Shown piece by piece: positions 53,959 through 64,000 of a stretch of 64,000 nucleotides of DNA. The DNA is taken from positions 15,878,001-15,942,000 of the forward strand of contig CM042032.1 of NCBI GenBank assembly GCA_023525975.1, in the 5' to 3' direction. The stretch's first letter is position 1, and each line of letters starts with the position of its first letter. The notes under the pieces are model-generated. The model was given only the letters and a program-made list of their open reading frames with translations, was not told where the DNA came from and did no database searches. The DNA comes from Smallanthus sonchifolius (taxonomy: Eukaryota > Streptophyta > Magnoliopsida > Asterales > Asteraceae). Made by a program: the position numbers and the translations under genes.

Positions 53959-55043
53959 AACATCCTCTTCAGATTCCCAAGACAATGATCAAGCGAAATA
54001 CCAAATACTGAAAAATCATTCATGAAAACCTCCATGGAGTCCTCAATCATGTCATGAAAAACGGCCACCATTCAACGCTGATAGGTAGCCGAAGCATTAC
54101 ACAATCTAAAGGGCATCCGCCAATAAGCGAATGTGCCATAGATACATGTGAATGTCGTCTTCTCCTGTCCTCAGGAGCGATCGGGATCTGAAAGTAGCAA
54201 GAAAAGCCATCCAGCAAACAGTAGAACATCTTCCCCGAGAATCACTCCAACATCTGATCAATGAACGAGAGGGGAAAAAGGTCCTTCCTAGTAGCATCAT
54301 TGAGTTTAAGATAGTCGATGCATACTCGCCAAACTATGACTGTACGAGTAGGAATCAGCTCATTCCTCTTGTTGATGATAACAGTCATACCTCCCTTCTT
54401 GGGGACAACCTGAACGGGGCTGATCCAAGGTGAATCAGAGATGGGATAAATCAAGCCAGCGTCAAGTAACTTAATCACCTCTTTCTTCACCACCTCCTGC
54501 ATGTTCGGGTTCAACCTCCTCTGGTGTTTCACAACTTAGCTCGAATCATCATCCATAAGGATCTTTTAGGTGCAAAAAGAGGGATTAATTCCTTTAATGT
54601 CCATAATCCTCCATGCAATGGACTTCTTGTGCTGCTTCAGCACCTCTAATAGCCTCTCCTACTCATCACTCATCATATCAGAGGCGATAATGACGGGTAA
54701 TCAAGACTCACCATCCAAAAAGGCGTACTACAAATGGCTCGGGAGCTCCTTAAGCTCAACAGGTGGTGGATTCTCAATAGAAGGCCGCTATTTTGGCTCA
54801 GACTCTCTGTTAACAATCTCAAACACCTTTGGACTCCTGGCCATTTGGGCAGGCCATCTGCTCCTTGAACTGATCCTCACTGACTAGATCTAGTGTCTCT
54901 CCCCCCACTATCTGCGTGTCGAGGGAATCCTTATCTGTTGTGTCCTGGAGATGATCACTCACACAAGAATAAACAGTCTCAATGAAGTAGAGTGAGTCAT
55001 CCTAATTCTAGGTGTGCTGCATGGATCTCCCAATGTCAAAGGT
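53959..55043 (-). pseudogene. Athila-type pol fragment with RT (minus)
   Basis: The minus strand gives the protease-RT linker (decayed, several stops, 55043-54540) and then RT: HQRRLNPNMQEVVKKEVIKL, SPVQVVPKKGGMTV, WRVCIDYLKLNDATRKDLFP, FIDQMLERFSG, GFSCYFQIPIAPEDR, and near its cut end DSMEVFMNDFSVFGISLDHC. The catalytic FMDD-type motif reads FMND here, so one catalytic Asp is lost. Frame changes occur near 54,230 and 54,170. The fragment is cut by Athila C at 53959 and by LTR E1 at 55044. Confidence 0.8.
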
Positions 55044-56588
55044 TGATGTGCCATCATTTATACATGTTTTGCATGCATAATAATCCCCATATTATGTTAC
55101 TAATTGAACAATTACCTTGTAATTGATACTTAAAACGTTTATATTTTAATTGCAGGTTATTCGTTGTTGAAAATATAAACATACATAAATCCTATCAAAA
55201 ACACCAAGAAATCAAGCTTCTAAAAGGATCATTCCCGAGCTTTGACCCCCAAGAAGTCAATATTGGTCAACAACAAGTCAACAAGCAGCTAAAACACGAA
55301 ACAGGGAGTCGGAAGAGCAAGGCACGGCCGTGCCTTACCATGCACGGTTGTGCATCCCCTAACTTGCTCCCCAAGGACTTAGTACACCGTACTCTGTACC
55401 TTGTTTGATTCCCAAGATGTTTGCACGCCCGTGCAATCCAATGCACGGTCGTGCATTGCCTATTTTGAGGCTTATAAATAGAGGGGTTGGGTTCTTGGTT
55501 TCAGACACCACAACATAACCAAATATAGAGAGAATAGTTCGTTTGTAGCATTATTAGAGTAGTAGTAGAGAGTAGAGGTCTCCTCGTCCGTGTTCCGCAA
55601 TAGGGGAGCCTACGAAACTCAGTGTTACGCTAGTTAGTATGGCTATTCGTGGCTAAACTCTTTATATTGCTAGGGTGAAGATGAAGTTTAGTGCATCTTA
55701 ATGTTTGACCTATTAATATAGTGGTATGTTTATGTCTTTATATATTCGTTCTTAAAACCACCACTTGGTGGGCTTTTTATTGTTGTCTAAATCTGTCTTT
55801 ATATTTGTGAGTGTTCTTGATTTTAAATTGTAAGACCGTAAAACCTTTTTAATCAAACTTCTTTTGAAACTTGTACGTCTTTATACAAGCAGAGATTGAT
55901 AAGACAAGGCTTGGTCATTACAATTAAGGTTGTACGTCTTTATACGAACTTATTATGCGACCAAGAATGTACGTCTTTATAGATGGTCCCATTGTTACAC
56001 CGCCTCCCGGTGAGCAAAGTATAATCACCTATTTAACAATAATATTTAAGCGTTTAAGTTTAATGTCCTAAACCAGCCTGGAGATAGCACTCAAAGGGTT
56101 GAGGGTAACGTTGTCCCTAACGAGAATCATCACTATTTTATTATTAAAGATTATAATTCGTGAATCAAATATTGTGAGAATGAGGCTCTATCGGTGTACC
56201 GTTCACATGTTTGTAGTAGTTATACCACTGGATTAGTCAACTTAACATTATCACGTACTAAGTGGATTCGAAGCCTGATCTATCGGTGTACCGTTCAAAG
56301 CAATGCTCTTCGTGACCTGATCATTTCCAAGATATTTATTTTTCTGCTATTTACTATTCTGTTCGTTACATTTCTGTTACACACATCACTCACATTTTTA
56401 CTTTTATGCTATTTACTTTACCGTCATTTACTTTTCTGTCATTTACTTTTTTGATTCACAACCACACTAAACTCACTCACTAATTAATCCGGATAAACGA
56501 TAACAAAAGTTGAGTATTGGAACTCGACTGTGTCTAATGGTTAGATACTTGGTTCTTACCTAAACTATATTACGCTGCGATAGGTACG
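55044..56588 (+). repeat. Athila E1 LTR, 3'-truncated
   Basis: It starts TGATGTGCCATCATTTATAC and runs parallel to E2 up to GCTGCGATAGGTACG, where E2 begins. Dyads GGCACGGCCGTGCC (perfect), TGCACGGTTGTGCA, TGCACGCCCGTGCA and TGCACGGTCGTGCA occur at 55321-55456, then TATAAATA at 55473-55480. TACGTCTTTATA recurs four times near 55,875-55,980. Confidence 0.75.
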
Positions 56589-58178
56589 TGATATGCTCTA
56601 AATTATACATGTTTTGCATGCATAATAATCCTCATATTATGGTACTAATTGATTAATAACCTTGCAATTGATACTTAAAACATTTATATTTCATAATTGC
56701 AGGTTATTCAGTGTCTCAAATATAAATAAAGCTAAATCCTATAAAAAAAACACAAAGAAATTAAGCTTCTAGAAGGATCATTCCTGAGCTTTGACCCCCA
56801 AGAAGTCAACCAAGGTCAACAATAGTCAACAAGCAGCTAAAAGACAAAACTGGGCAACAGGGGAGGGATGCACGACCATGCATCCCACTCCACGGGAGTG
56901 CATTGCCCTATCTTGCTCCCCAACGACCAGTACACTGTTCTGTGCACCCTGTTTGATTCCCGAGTTGTTTGCACGTCCGTCCCATCTAATGCACGGTCGT
57001 GCACTGCTCATTTTAAGGCTTATAAATAGGAGGCTTGAGTTCTTCATTCCACACACCCTTACATACATTACCTGAGCTCAAGAAAGTCCATTTTTGTAGT
57101 AGAGAGGCTACTTCTCTTTGTCCGCAATAGGGGAGCCTATGAAACTCATTGTTACGCTAGTTAGAATGGCCATCTGTGGCTAAACTCTTTGTATTGCTAG
57201 GGTGAAGATTGAAGTTTGGTGTATGTTAATGTTTAACGTATTAAATTAGAGGTATGTTTATGTCTTTAAATAATCTCTCTTAAAACCACCTTCTAGGTGG
57301 GCTTTTTATTATTATATAAACTTGTCTTTACACTTGTGAGTGTTCTTGATTTTAAAGCGTAAGACCGTCAAACCTTTTTAATCAAATTTCTCTTGATAAT
57401 TGTACGTCTTTATACAAGAGGATCTTGATAAGCCAAGAATTGGTGACTCATGTTGGGAACGGTACGTCTTTATATATGGTATCATTGTTACACCGCTTCT
57501 CGGTGAACAAAGTCTAATCACTCTTCTAATAATAATAACTAAGCACTTAAGTTTGATGTCCTAAACCAACTTGGAGATAACACCAAAGAGTTGAGGGTAA
57601 CGATGTCCCTAGATGAGAGTCCTACCATTTAATTATTAAAGAATATAATCTGTGAACCAAATGTCGTGAGGACGAGGCTCTAGCGGTGACCCGGGTCACA
57701 CATTTATAGTAGTCATACCACTGGATTAGTCAACTTAACATTATCATATACCAAGCGGATTCGAAGCCCAAAACAATACTCTTCGTGACCTGATCATTTT
57801 CGAGATATTTACTTTCCTGCTATTTACTATTCTATTATTTACATTCCTGTTACATACATCACGCACGTTTTTACTTTTCTGCTATTTACTTTACCGTCAT
57901 TTACTTTTCTGCTTCACAAGCACACAAAACCCACTCACTAATAAAACCGGTAAATGATAACAAAAATTTACTATTGGAACTCGACCGTGTCCATTGGTTC
58001 GATACTTGGTTCTTACCTAAATTATATTACGCTGCGATAGGTACACTTGCCTATTGTGTGTGTTTTAGGTTTGACTATTTATCATTTTAATTATAAATTT
58101 AAAACCTGATTTCGTGAAACCAATATCACTGAATATAATTGTATAGTATATTTTCTATATACTAAACACGACACATCA
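56589..58178 (+). repeat. Athila E2 LTR (5' LTR)
   Basis: It starts TGATATGCTC and ends CACGACACATCA, followed by a tRNA-Asp-type primer site. Dyads of the GCACGGTCGTGC type lie at about 56,868-57,005 and TATAAATA at 57021-57028. It appears to have inserted into the tail of E1, whose remaining 3' end would lie right of the window. Confidence 0.8.
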
Positions 58179-58184
58179 AGTTTT

Positions 58185-58202
58185 TGGCGACGTTGCCGGG
58201 GA
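58185..58202 (+). other. Primer-binding site of Athila E (tRNA-Asp type)
   Basis: TGGCGACGTTGCCGGGGA, one change from the form usual in Athila/Tat elements. Confidence 0.8.
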
Positions 58203-58290
58203 CACGGTGATTTCAAGAAAAATTCAAGTTAACGGATTCGCCTTATCATTTTCCATCTGTTTTTCTGTTACATTTTGTTGCAGATAGTGT

Positions 58291-59919
58291 ATGATCCATA
58301 GCCCTACTACTGGATTATATCAACCTTTAGCAGAGCCTGAAAGATTCTTTCACCTCCGAATACTAGAAAATTGTGCTAGAAAAATGGTCGTAGAAAACCG
58401 CACTATTTCCGACTTTGCAAGACCGTCACTTGAGGCTTTGGGGTCTACCATCACAAGGCCTACGGTTGACGCTAACAAATTCGAGATCAAATCGCGTGTC
58501 ATTCACATGATCCAATCATCATGCACTTTCCATGGATTACCCGATGAAGATCCTCATGCCTACATTGCAAATTTCCTCGAAATTTGTGACACTTTCAAAC
58601 GGAACGGAGTTTCGAATGACGCAAGTCGCCTCCGAATGTTTCCTTTTTCCTTAAGGGAATGAGCTAAGGCATGGCTGAACTCTCTTCCTACCGGGTCAAT
58701 CTCTACATGGGATGATCTTGCTCAGAAATTCTTGTCAAAATACTTCCCGCCAGCAAAAACTGCTAAATTGAGAAATGATATTACCACTTTCAACCAGGAA
58801 GATGGTGAATCACTATACGAGGCTTGGGAACATTTTAAGGGCATGCTGAGGAAATGCCGTCACCATGGGCTAGAAGTTTGGCTACAAGTATCATCATTCT
58901 ACAATGGGTTGTATAATTAAGCTCGTCAAACTCTTGACGCTACTGCAGGTGGTATTTGTGGAAACAAGAGGCCACAAGCAGCTTACAACCTAATTGAGGA
59001 AATAGTATTTAACAACTATCAATGGTACAATCCAAGGAGTAATAGGGGAGCTAGATAAAGTGTTCGTTCTGTCGATACTGTCACTTCACTTTCTGCTCAA
59101 GTAGACGCCCTTACCACAAGACTCAATCAACTTAGCAAGGGCAAAGCAATCACTGAAGCTACTGAAGAAGTAAAAAAGCAACATTGTTGATGCTGAGCAA
59201 GTAGAATTTATCGGAACAAACCGCCTGCAGAACAACCTCTATAGCAACACTTATAATCCTTGATGGAGGAACCATCCAAATTTCAGATGGAAGGATAACA
59301 ACAACCAGGGACAATCTGGCTCCGGACAACAACAACAGTTTCAACAAAGACAATCTCAAAACTATTAGCCTCGTCAACAATTTCAATGAACTAACAAGCC
59401 AAGTAATGGGTTAATCTTGGAGGACGCGGTAACTAAGTTGATTTCTACAACTGAAAGTCAAGCCCTTCTAGCAGATTCCCATCACAAACAATATGAGGAG
59501 AAGTTTAGTCAACATGAAGCTGAGTTTAGGACAAGAAAGCAACTCTTCAGTCCATTGAGATACAACTAGGACAGATTGCAAAACTTCTATTTGAAAGACA
59601 ACCAGGATGCCTTCCTAGCAACACTGAACCAAATCCAAAAGCAAATGTTAGTGCTATCACTCTCAGAAATAGCAAAGTTTATCCTGAACCTCCCTTACCA
59701 GAGGAAGAGGAAGTTCAAACACCAAGGAGGTAAATATTCACTGGAATACCACTTCGTTCGCCTATCGCAGAATCAACCGCTCAAGAATCACCACCAAAAG
59801 TGATTCCACAACTTGCTCCAGTGGACACTCCATGGAACGTTACGATAAGGAGAACCTTCAAATCTCATATACCATACCCAAGAAGACTAGTGAAGCAAAG
59901 GATTGACGAACAATATGAG
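58291..59919 (+). pseudogene. Athila E gag, disrupted
   Basis: ATG at 58291 (MIHSPTTGLYQPLAEPERFF) follows an acceptor-like TTGTTGCAG (58275-58283). Gag core: FEIKSRVIHMIQSSCTFHGL, RMFPFSLRE, stop, AKAWLNSLPTGSISTWDDLA, KFLSKYFPPAKTAKLRNDI, LYEAWEHFKGMLRKCRHHGL. It continues with ARQTLDATAGG, a Gln/Asn-rich stretch, and QIQKQ-like text. Stops at about 58,661, 58,918, 59,056 and beyond, plus frame changes after 59,160, show decay. It is cut at 59919 by the second family 2 Copia. It aligns with the Athila C gag at 14725, with the same capsid role. Confidence 0.75.
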
Positions 59920-60376
59920 TGTAGGTCCCCATGTCGCGTCTACAGATCGATCTCGTGATAAGACGTGACGTTTACTCGAAGTACGGAATCCAACGAGTTA
60001 ACGTTTATACGCATAAAAGACAAAGCAAACAATTAAGTAAATAAACTTCTCAATTTGTATTCCAATCACAATGACGTTTACAGACTCAATCTGATCTCTC
60101 TGATTCGTTCTGGTTCACTCTCTTTGACTGACTCTATAAACACACATATATATAATCAACTCACCAGATATAAGCGAACTTATTAACTTAACAAGTTCGC
60201 CTCAGCTAGACCTAAGCGAAGTTATTAAGTTCGCCTCTGATAGACCAGGCGAACTTAACAAGTTCGCCTCTAGGCACTTGTAAAACACTTAGACATTTGA
60301 CATTTACATAACAAAAACATAAAGACATAAAATCTAACTATTACAAGATTTTGTCATAACAATCTATGTCCTAATA
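59920..60376 (-). repeat. 3' LTR of Copia family 2, copy 2
   Basis: 457 bases, homologous to 15463-15950 but shorter: one full hairpin unit is missing and another is fused. The minus-strand start reads TATTAGGAC instead of TGTTAGGAC, so the terminal TG is mutated. Array 60172-60275; TATATATA at 60147-60154. Confidence 0.88.
60172..60275 (-). repeat. Hairpin array in family 2 LTR (copy 2)
   Basis: One perfect GCGAACTT/AAGTTCGC unit, one with a single mismatch (GCGAAGTT/AAGTTCGC) and one recombined unit lacking an arm. Confidence 0.85.
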
Positions 60377-60387
60377 GACTCCCCCTT
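60377..60387 (-). other. Polypurine tract of family 2 copy 2
   Basis: Minus strand AAGGGGGAGTC before the LTR. Confidence 0.8.
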
Positions 60388-60417
60388 GACAATAGCTTTA
60401 TCTTCAGTCTTTAGTCT

Positions 60418-63400
60418 TTATCTTGAGCTCTTCCAGTTATCCCGTAGTCTGCTGCCAGCATGCACACCATATCTTCTGCATATCTCCAAAACTCTTTTGT
60501 ACTGTAGACCTTGTTCTCTTCAAACATCAATGTACATTATCTCATTCTTTCGCAACGTCCTCTGATCTTTCTTTGAAAAATTAATAAGATTCATTGCGTC
60601 ATAGAAACACACAATGACCTTATTCTCTTTATCTTCAATCCTTGCTTCACCAGTATTAACATCAACATACCACCACTTCATATTCCCAAGAAAGTCTTGA
60701 TGAATCTTCTTTAATGGTATCTTGTGAATAGCACGCACTGGTTTATACTTGTATCTCCAGGTTACTTTCCCAATCTTTGGATCTATGTTCTTCACTCTCT
60801 TTCCCTTTTGTGGTTTCAGCCGATCATACTTTCCTGAACTACCTTCTTTCTTAATCAGGTTTGCTATCACATCAGCCAAACTGTTCTTTGATCTATTAAT
60901 GAGTGGCTTTGAAGCTAGACCATTTATTTCACACCTCGGTAAGGTATTGAAATATTTGATCCTCGGCTTTAAGTATTGAACACCGTCAGATCGTTTGATT
61001 GCAAATAATTTTGATTCATCATCATAAAACCAACTTATGATCCTTTCTACACACTGCTCTTTATTCACATATTTCTCTTTCTGAGCAGGTTGTGCTGGAG
61101 ACTTGGGTAGCACCTTCATCCAACTGTTTACAACTTCTCTCCACTGTTTTCTTGTCATCCCTATATCTCTGTACATCACAGGTTCTTCATTAACCTTCGG
61201 AGAATCAGTGTGAGTAGTGTCAGTTTCAGCATTTTTATTAAATTGAATATCTTCATCATCAGTATCCATCTTTGAATCAGCTGTATCATCAGGCAGTGTG
61301 ACGTCTTCAACAGAGTCCATAGAATCTGTTACTGCTTCATAAGTGAATTCAGGAATAACATCATCCTGGATGAAGTTATACGGCACCTTAAGACCATCAC
61401 AGCCTTCATAAGTAACACTATCTTTATCTTTCTCTATTTCAATCTCTACTATTTCTCCTTCTTCTATCTCATTATCCGACATATCATCTTCCATGTCATT
61501 GAATAAATCATCAATGTCATCAAGACATGCAATCTTTTCAGCTTCCTCTTCTTCTGAATCTTGAAAGAATTCCAATAACAGAATTTCTTCTTCATTAGTA
61601 CCAGAAGTATCTTTGTCTTTGTTTCCTTCAAGGGATTGTGATGTCGACTCCCCCTGAACCCTAGATATAGGATTAGCGTCAGTGTATTGACGATCACCCT
61701 CAATATTTCCAGCAGGATCATTGTCTTCATCATCACGTCTTTGAATAGACTATGTGTGACAAGTATCAGGTATCCTCAACTCCCCCTGAGCGTCAAGACG
61801 CTGAACGAGTTTGGACACTAATGCTTGCATGTCAGCAATCTGTTGAGCTTGTGTCTGAATCACCAGCTGTCGTTGTGAATTAGTAGACACAAGAGTGTTT
61901 ACCTGTGTTTGTAGAGAAAGCACTTGAGATTCAAGGAAAGTAATCCTTTCAGAATCAGAAGGCTTTGACGGACCAGCCGACGATTGTGGAATAGAAGGAC
62001 TTGAAGTAGTAGGAATAACTGGAGGAACAAGAGAAATCACTGGAGATGGATCCTTAGATCTTGGAGGAGTAATTATCAAAGAAGCAACAAAATTAGCATC
62101 CTCGACTCCCTGAGAAGATTTTGCAGCAGCTATTGAAGCAGACATCAAATTTTGACGCGTAGGATCTGGATTAAAGTCACTATCTGTGTCAGTACTCTCA
62201 TCGACCAAGGATCTTTTGCCATGTACTGATCCGGAAGGAGGATCCCGAACAGACTTTCTTCTTGGTCGTCTGGCTTGAGATTTAATGCGTTTGCCAGCAT
62301 TAGCCAGTGGAATTGTAGCCAACCGTTCATATTGACCTGAGGAAAAATCCCTAGAGTCATCAGAATCAGTGCTTTCATTCACCGATAATGTCGTATCACT
62401 TGAGCTGGAACTAGAATCAGCATCAGTCACCACATTCCCTTCAGCTTCTAGAATTGGCGAGTTCACAGCATCATCAACGAAATCATCCATGTTCATTCCT
62501 AGATCTTGATTAGGATCATGAACGACCTCTTCTTGAACTGGTTCCTGAATAGGTATTTCACCTTTAGCTTGTGGAATAGGAACATGTTCAGGAATAGGAA
62601 TTTGTGGTTGTACGGGAACTTGTATTTGTGGAACTGGTATCTGTTGTTGTTGAACTTGTTGTTGTGCAGGTTGTTGTGGTTGTTGCTGTTGTTGTTGTTG
62701 AACATTGAAACCTTGAGCTTGAGTAAGTTCATCAGCATGAAACCAGTTGTCATTCAATGGTGCAACATAATCAGGATTGATTAAGTGTCCTAACAAAGGA
62801 GTATTGACTGGAATCAATGCAGCATTCTGCTATTTCACATTCATACAGTCGGTAAAGATACGTTTTGACATCGGAGTCAACGTTAATCTTATTGGATGTT
62901 GTGAAAGATCAGGAATAAGGTGATTGAGTATCATTTGAATAAAACGAGGATACATCAAGAAACCTTGACCTTCAACTGGATTAATCTGCATTACCATCTC
63001 CCGATAGAAGTAAAGTGGAAAATTGAATCGTTAATTCAATGTTAAGGCCACCATAACAGTTTGAAGAGCCATCTTCAATCCATCAGTACCAGCTTTGTGA
63101 CGAGAGATGCATTGAATAATCACATACATAAAATACCTCCATTCACCAACTAATCCACCTTTCCGTGCTTGGGTATCATTCTTTTTCCCATGATATCCCA
63201 TCCGTTGAAAACAACCCATAATAAGAGTGCATGGATAAGATAATGGATCGTCAGCATTTCCACCCAAATCAAGAGCAGTACGAATCGTCTCTTCAGATAT
63301 TGCAATCACGGTATTATTAACAGTGGCACGAAGAACATGAGGTTCAACGTCCGTATCTTGAGGCACAGTATCCCAAAATTGTTGTATGTACACGAGACTT

Positions 63401-63540
63401 ATGTAAGGATCAGCAGATAGAGCAACGTGAAGATGTGATCTGTTCAAAAATCCTAAAATGCCTTGAAAATTCACAGCCTCGGACATGTTGGTATCTAACA
63501 ATGCCACTTGATTATGTTTACATTCGACACGTCGAGCCAT
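60418..63540 (-). pseudogene. Accessory (env-position) ORF of Copia family 2, 1,040 codons, four in-frame stops
   Basis: This is the most complete copy. ATG at 63540 directly follows TTTCAG; an ATG nine bases upstream would lie before the acceptor, so 63540 is preferred. The whole length is one frame to TAA at 60418-60420, interrupted only by stops near 63,031, 62,830, 61,750 and 60,518. Layout: N-terminal domain of about 270 residues (VNFQGILGFLNRSHLHVALS, ISLVYIQQFWDTVPQDTD, GEWRYFMYVIIQCISRHKAG, FLMYPRFIQMILNHLIPDL); Gln-rich stretch; Ser/Asp-rich middle; coiled coil (ITFLESQVLSLQTQVNTLVS); acidic region (EEEEAEKIACLDDIDDLFND); C-terminal domain (QYLKPRIKYFNTLPRCEING, YKPVRAIHKIPLKKIHQDFL, MKWWYVDVNTGEA, CFYDAMNLINFSKKDQ). 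No signal peptide or transmembrane helix is evident, which argues against a classical envelope. Confidence 0.78.
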
Positions 63541-63580
63541 CTGAAACATTTAGACAACAAACATATTAGGAAAAATAACG
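63541..63580 (-). promoter_or_regulatory. Splice-acceptor-like tract before family 2 accessory ORF
   Basis: On the minus strand a T-rich run leads to AATGTTTCAG abutting ATGGCTCG. Confidence 0.5.
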
Positions 63581-63671
63581 AGTACAAACAAAACAAAACA
63601 AAAAAAGAAAAAAAAAATTTTAAAAATTTCAAACAACAAAAAATTTCACAAGTCCAAATCCTCACTGTCCC

Positions 63672-63745
63672 CTAGGCGAACTTAATAAGTTCTCTTAGTA
63701 GTGCAAGAGGCGACAAGTTTGCTTGGAACAAGTTCGCCTGAACTG
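63672..63745 (-). repeat. Hairpin array before family 2 accessory ORF
   Basis: Decayed GCGAACTT/AAGTTCGC units (GCGAACTTAATAAGTTCTC on the + strand and half units) lie about 130 bases upstream of the ATG, the same distance as in family 1. Confidence 0.75.
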
Positions 63746-64000
63746 TGACGTTTGAAATTCAAACACAGACAATCAAAATTCATCGAATCAAGATAACATC
63801 ATGGAATAAGCATTGAATATCAGTCGAATATCAATTTATAACCAAATCGGATGATCAATTTTACAAGTTTGGTCAAAATCCGTCCGTTGAAAGCGTCGAC
63901 GTAAAACCGAGAAGAAATTACCAAATTCTCTCAATTTATCGGATGAAATTCAACGAAATTACCTTGGTTGAATTCGCAATTCAATTTGGATTAAGACAGA

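Larger units (their letters stand above)
59920..64000 (-). mobile_element. Copia (Sirevirus-like) element, family 2, copy 2, 3' part
   Basis: The minus strand shows the leader and hairpin array (64000-63672), accessory ORF (63540-60418), polypurine tract and 3' LTR (60376-59920). gag-pol lies right of the window. The left target site is ATGAG (59915-59919). Confidence 0.85.

Overview
The window is repeat-rich nuclear DNA from a flowering plant. It consists almost entirely of nested LTR retrotransposons. I found no host protein gene, rRNA gene or intact tRNA gene. A eudicot is certain from the element types (Tekay-type chromovirus, Athila-type Gypsy, Sirevirus-like Copia). Asteraceae (lettuce/chrysanthemum/sunflower group) is my best guess, because I associate the long accessory ORF of these Copia elements with that family; that is recollection, not a search result.

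Layout. 1-4425: 3' part of a Copia element of 'family 1' on the + strand (accessory ORF, polypurine tract, 3' LTR). 4431-12050: old Athila-type 3' sequence and two LTRs (A and B). LTR B is split by a Tekay solo LTR (6331-10940), which is itself split by a 1.6 kb LTR element with a CATAA target duplication (8254-9863). 12051-12931: a minus-strand Athila integrase scrap and the 5' end of another Copia element. 12932-53958: one Athila-type element ('Athila C', + strand) that is the landing platform for most of the rest. Within it lie a 'family 2' Copia (15463 to about 24515, minus, with a Tekay-like LTR buried in it), an unassigned 3 kb segment carrying a proline-rich/coiled-coil/transmembrane ORF (24515-27590), the 3' end of a Tekay element (27591-30218), and a complete family 1 Copia (30271-48543, minus, TSD CTAAT). 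That Copia is in turn split by a nearly complete Tekay chromovirus (35263-45427, minus, TSD AGTGA). 53959-55043: minus-strand Athila pol scrap with RT. 55044-59919: two successive LTRs, primer-binding site and gag of 'Athila E'. 59920-64000: a second family 2 Copia (minus) with a long accessory ORF.

How the parts work. The Tekay element at 35263-45427 has gag, protease, RT, RNase H, integrase and a chromodomain-like tail, broken by one frameshift. The Copia copies together show gag with zinc knuckles, the protease DSG motif, the integrase zinc site, RT, RNase H and, after pol, a roughly 1,040-1,065 codon accessory ('env-position') protein conserved at both ends between two families. Every coding copy in the window is broken.

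The most notable signal is in the non-coding DNA. Nearly every element family carries an array of short dyad-symmetric units, usually just upstream of a TATA box in its LTR, with family-specific arms that stay self-complementary (GCGTACTT/AAGTACGC, GCGCACTT/AAGTGCGC, GCGAACTT/AAGTTCGC, CGAAACT/AGTTTCG, GCACGRCCGTGC, CTCGCG/CGCGAG and others). In family 1 the same array-plus-TATAAATA module also occurs inside the element, upstream of the accessory ORF, and that ORF starts directly after a conserved splice-acceptor-like sequence. This suggests an internal promoter and/or a spliced subgenomic mRNA.
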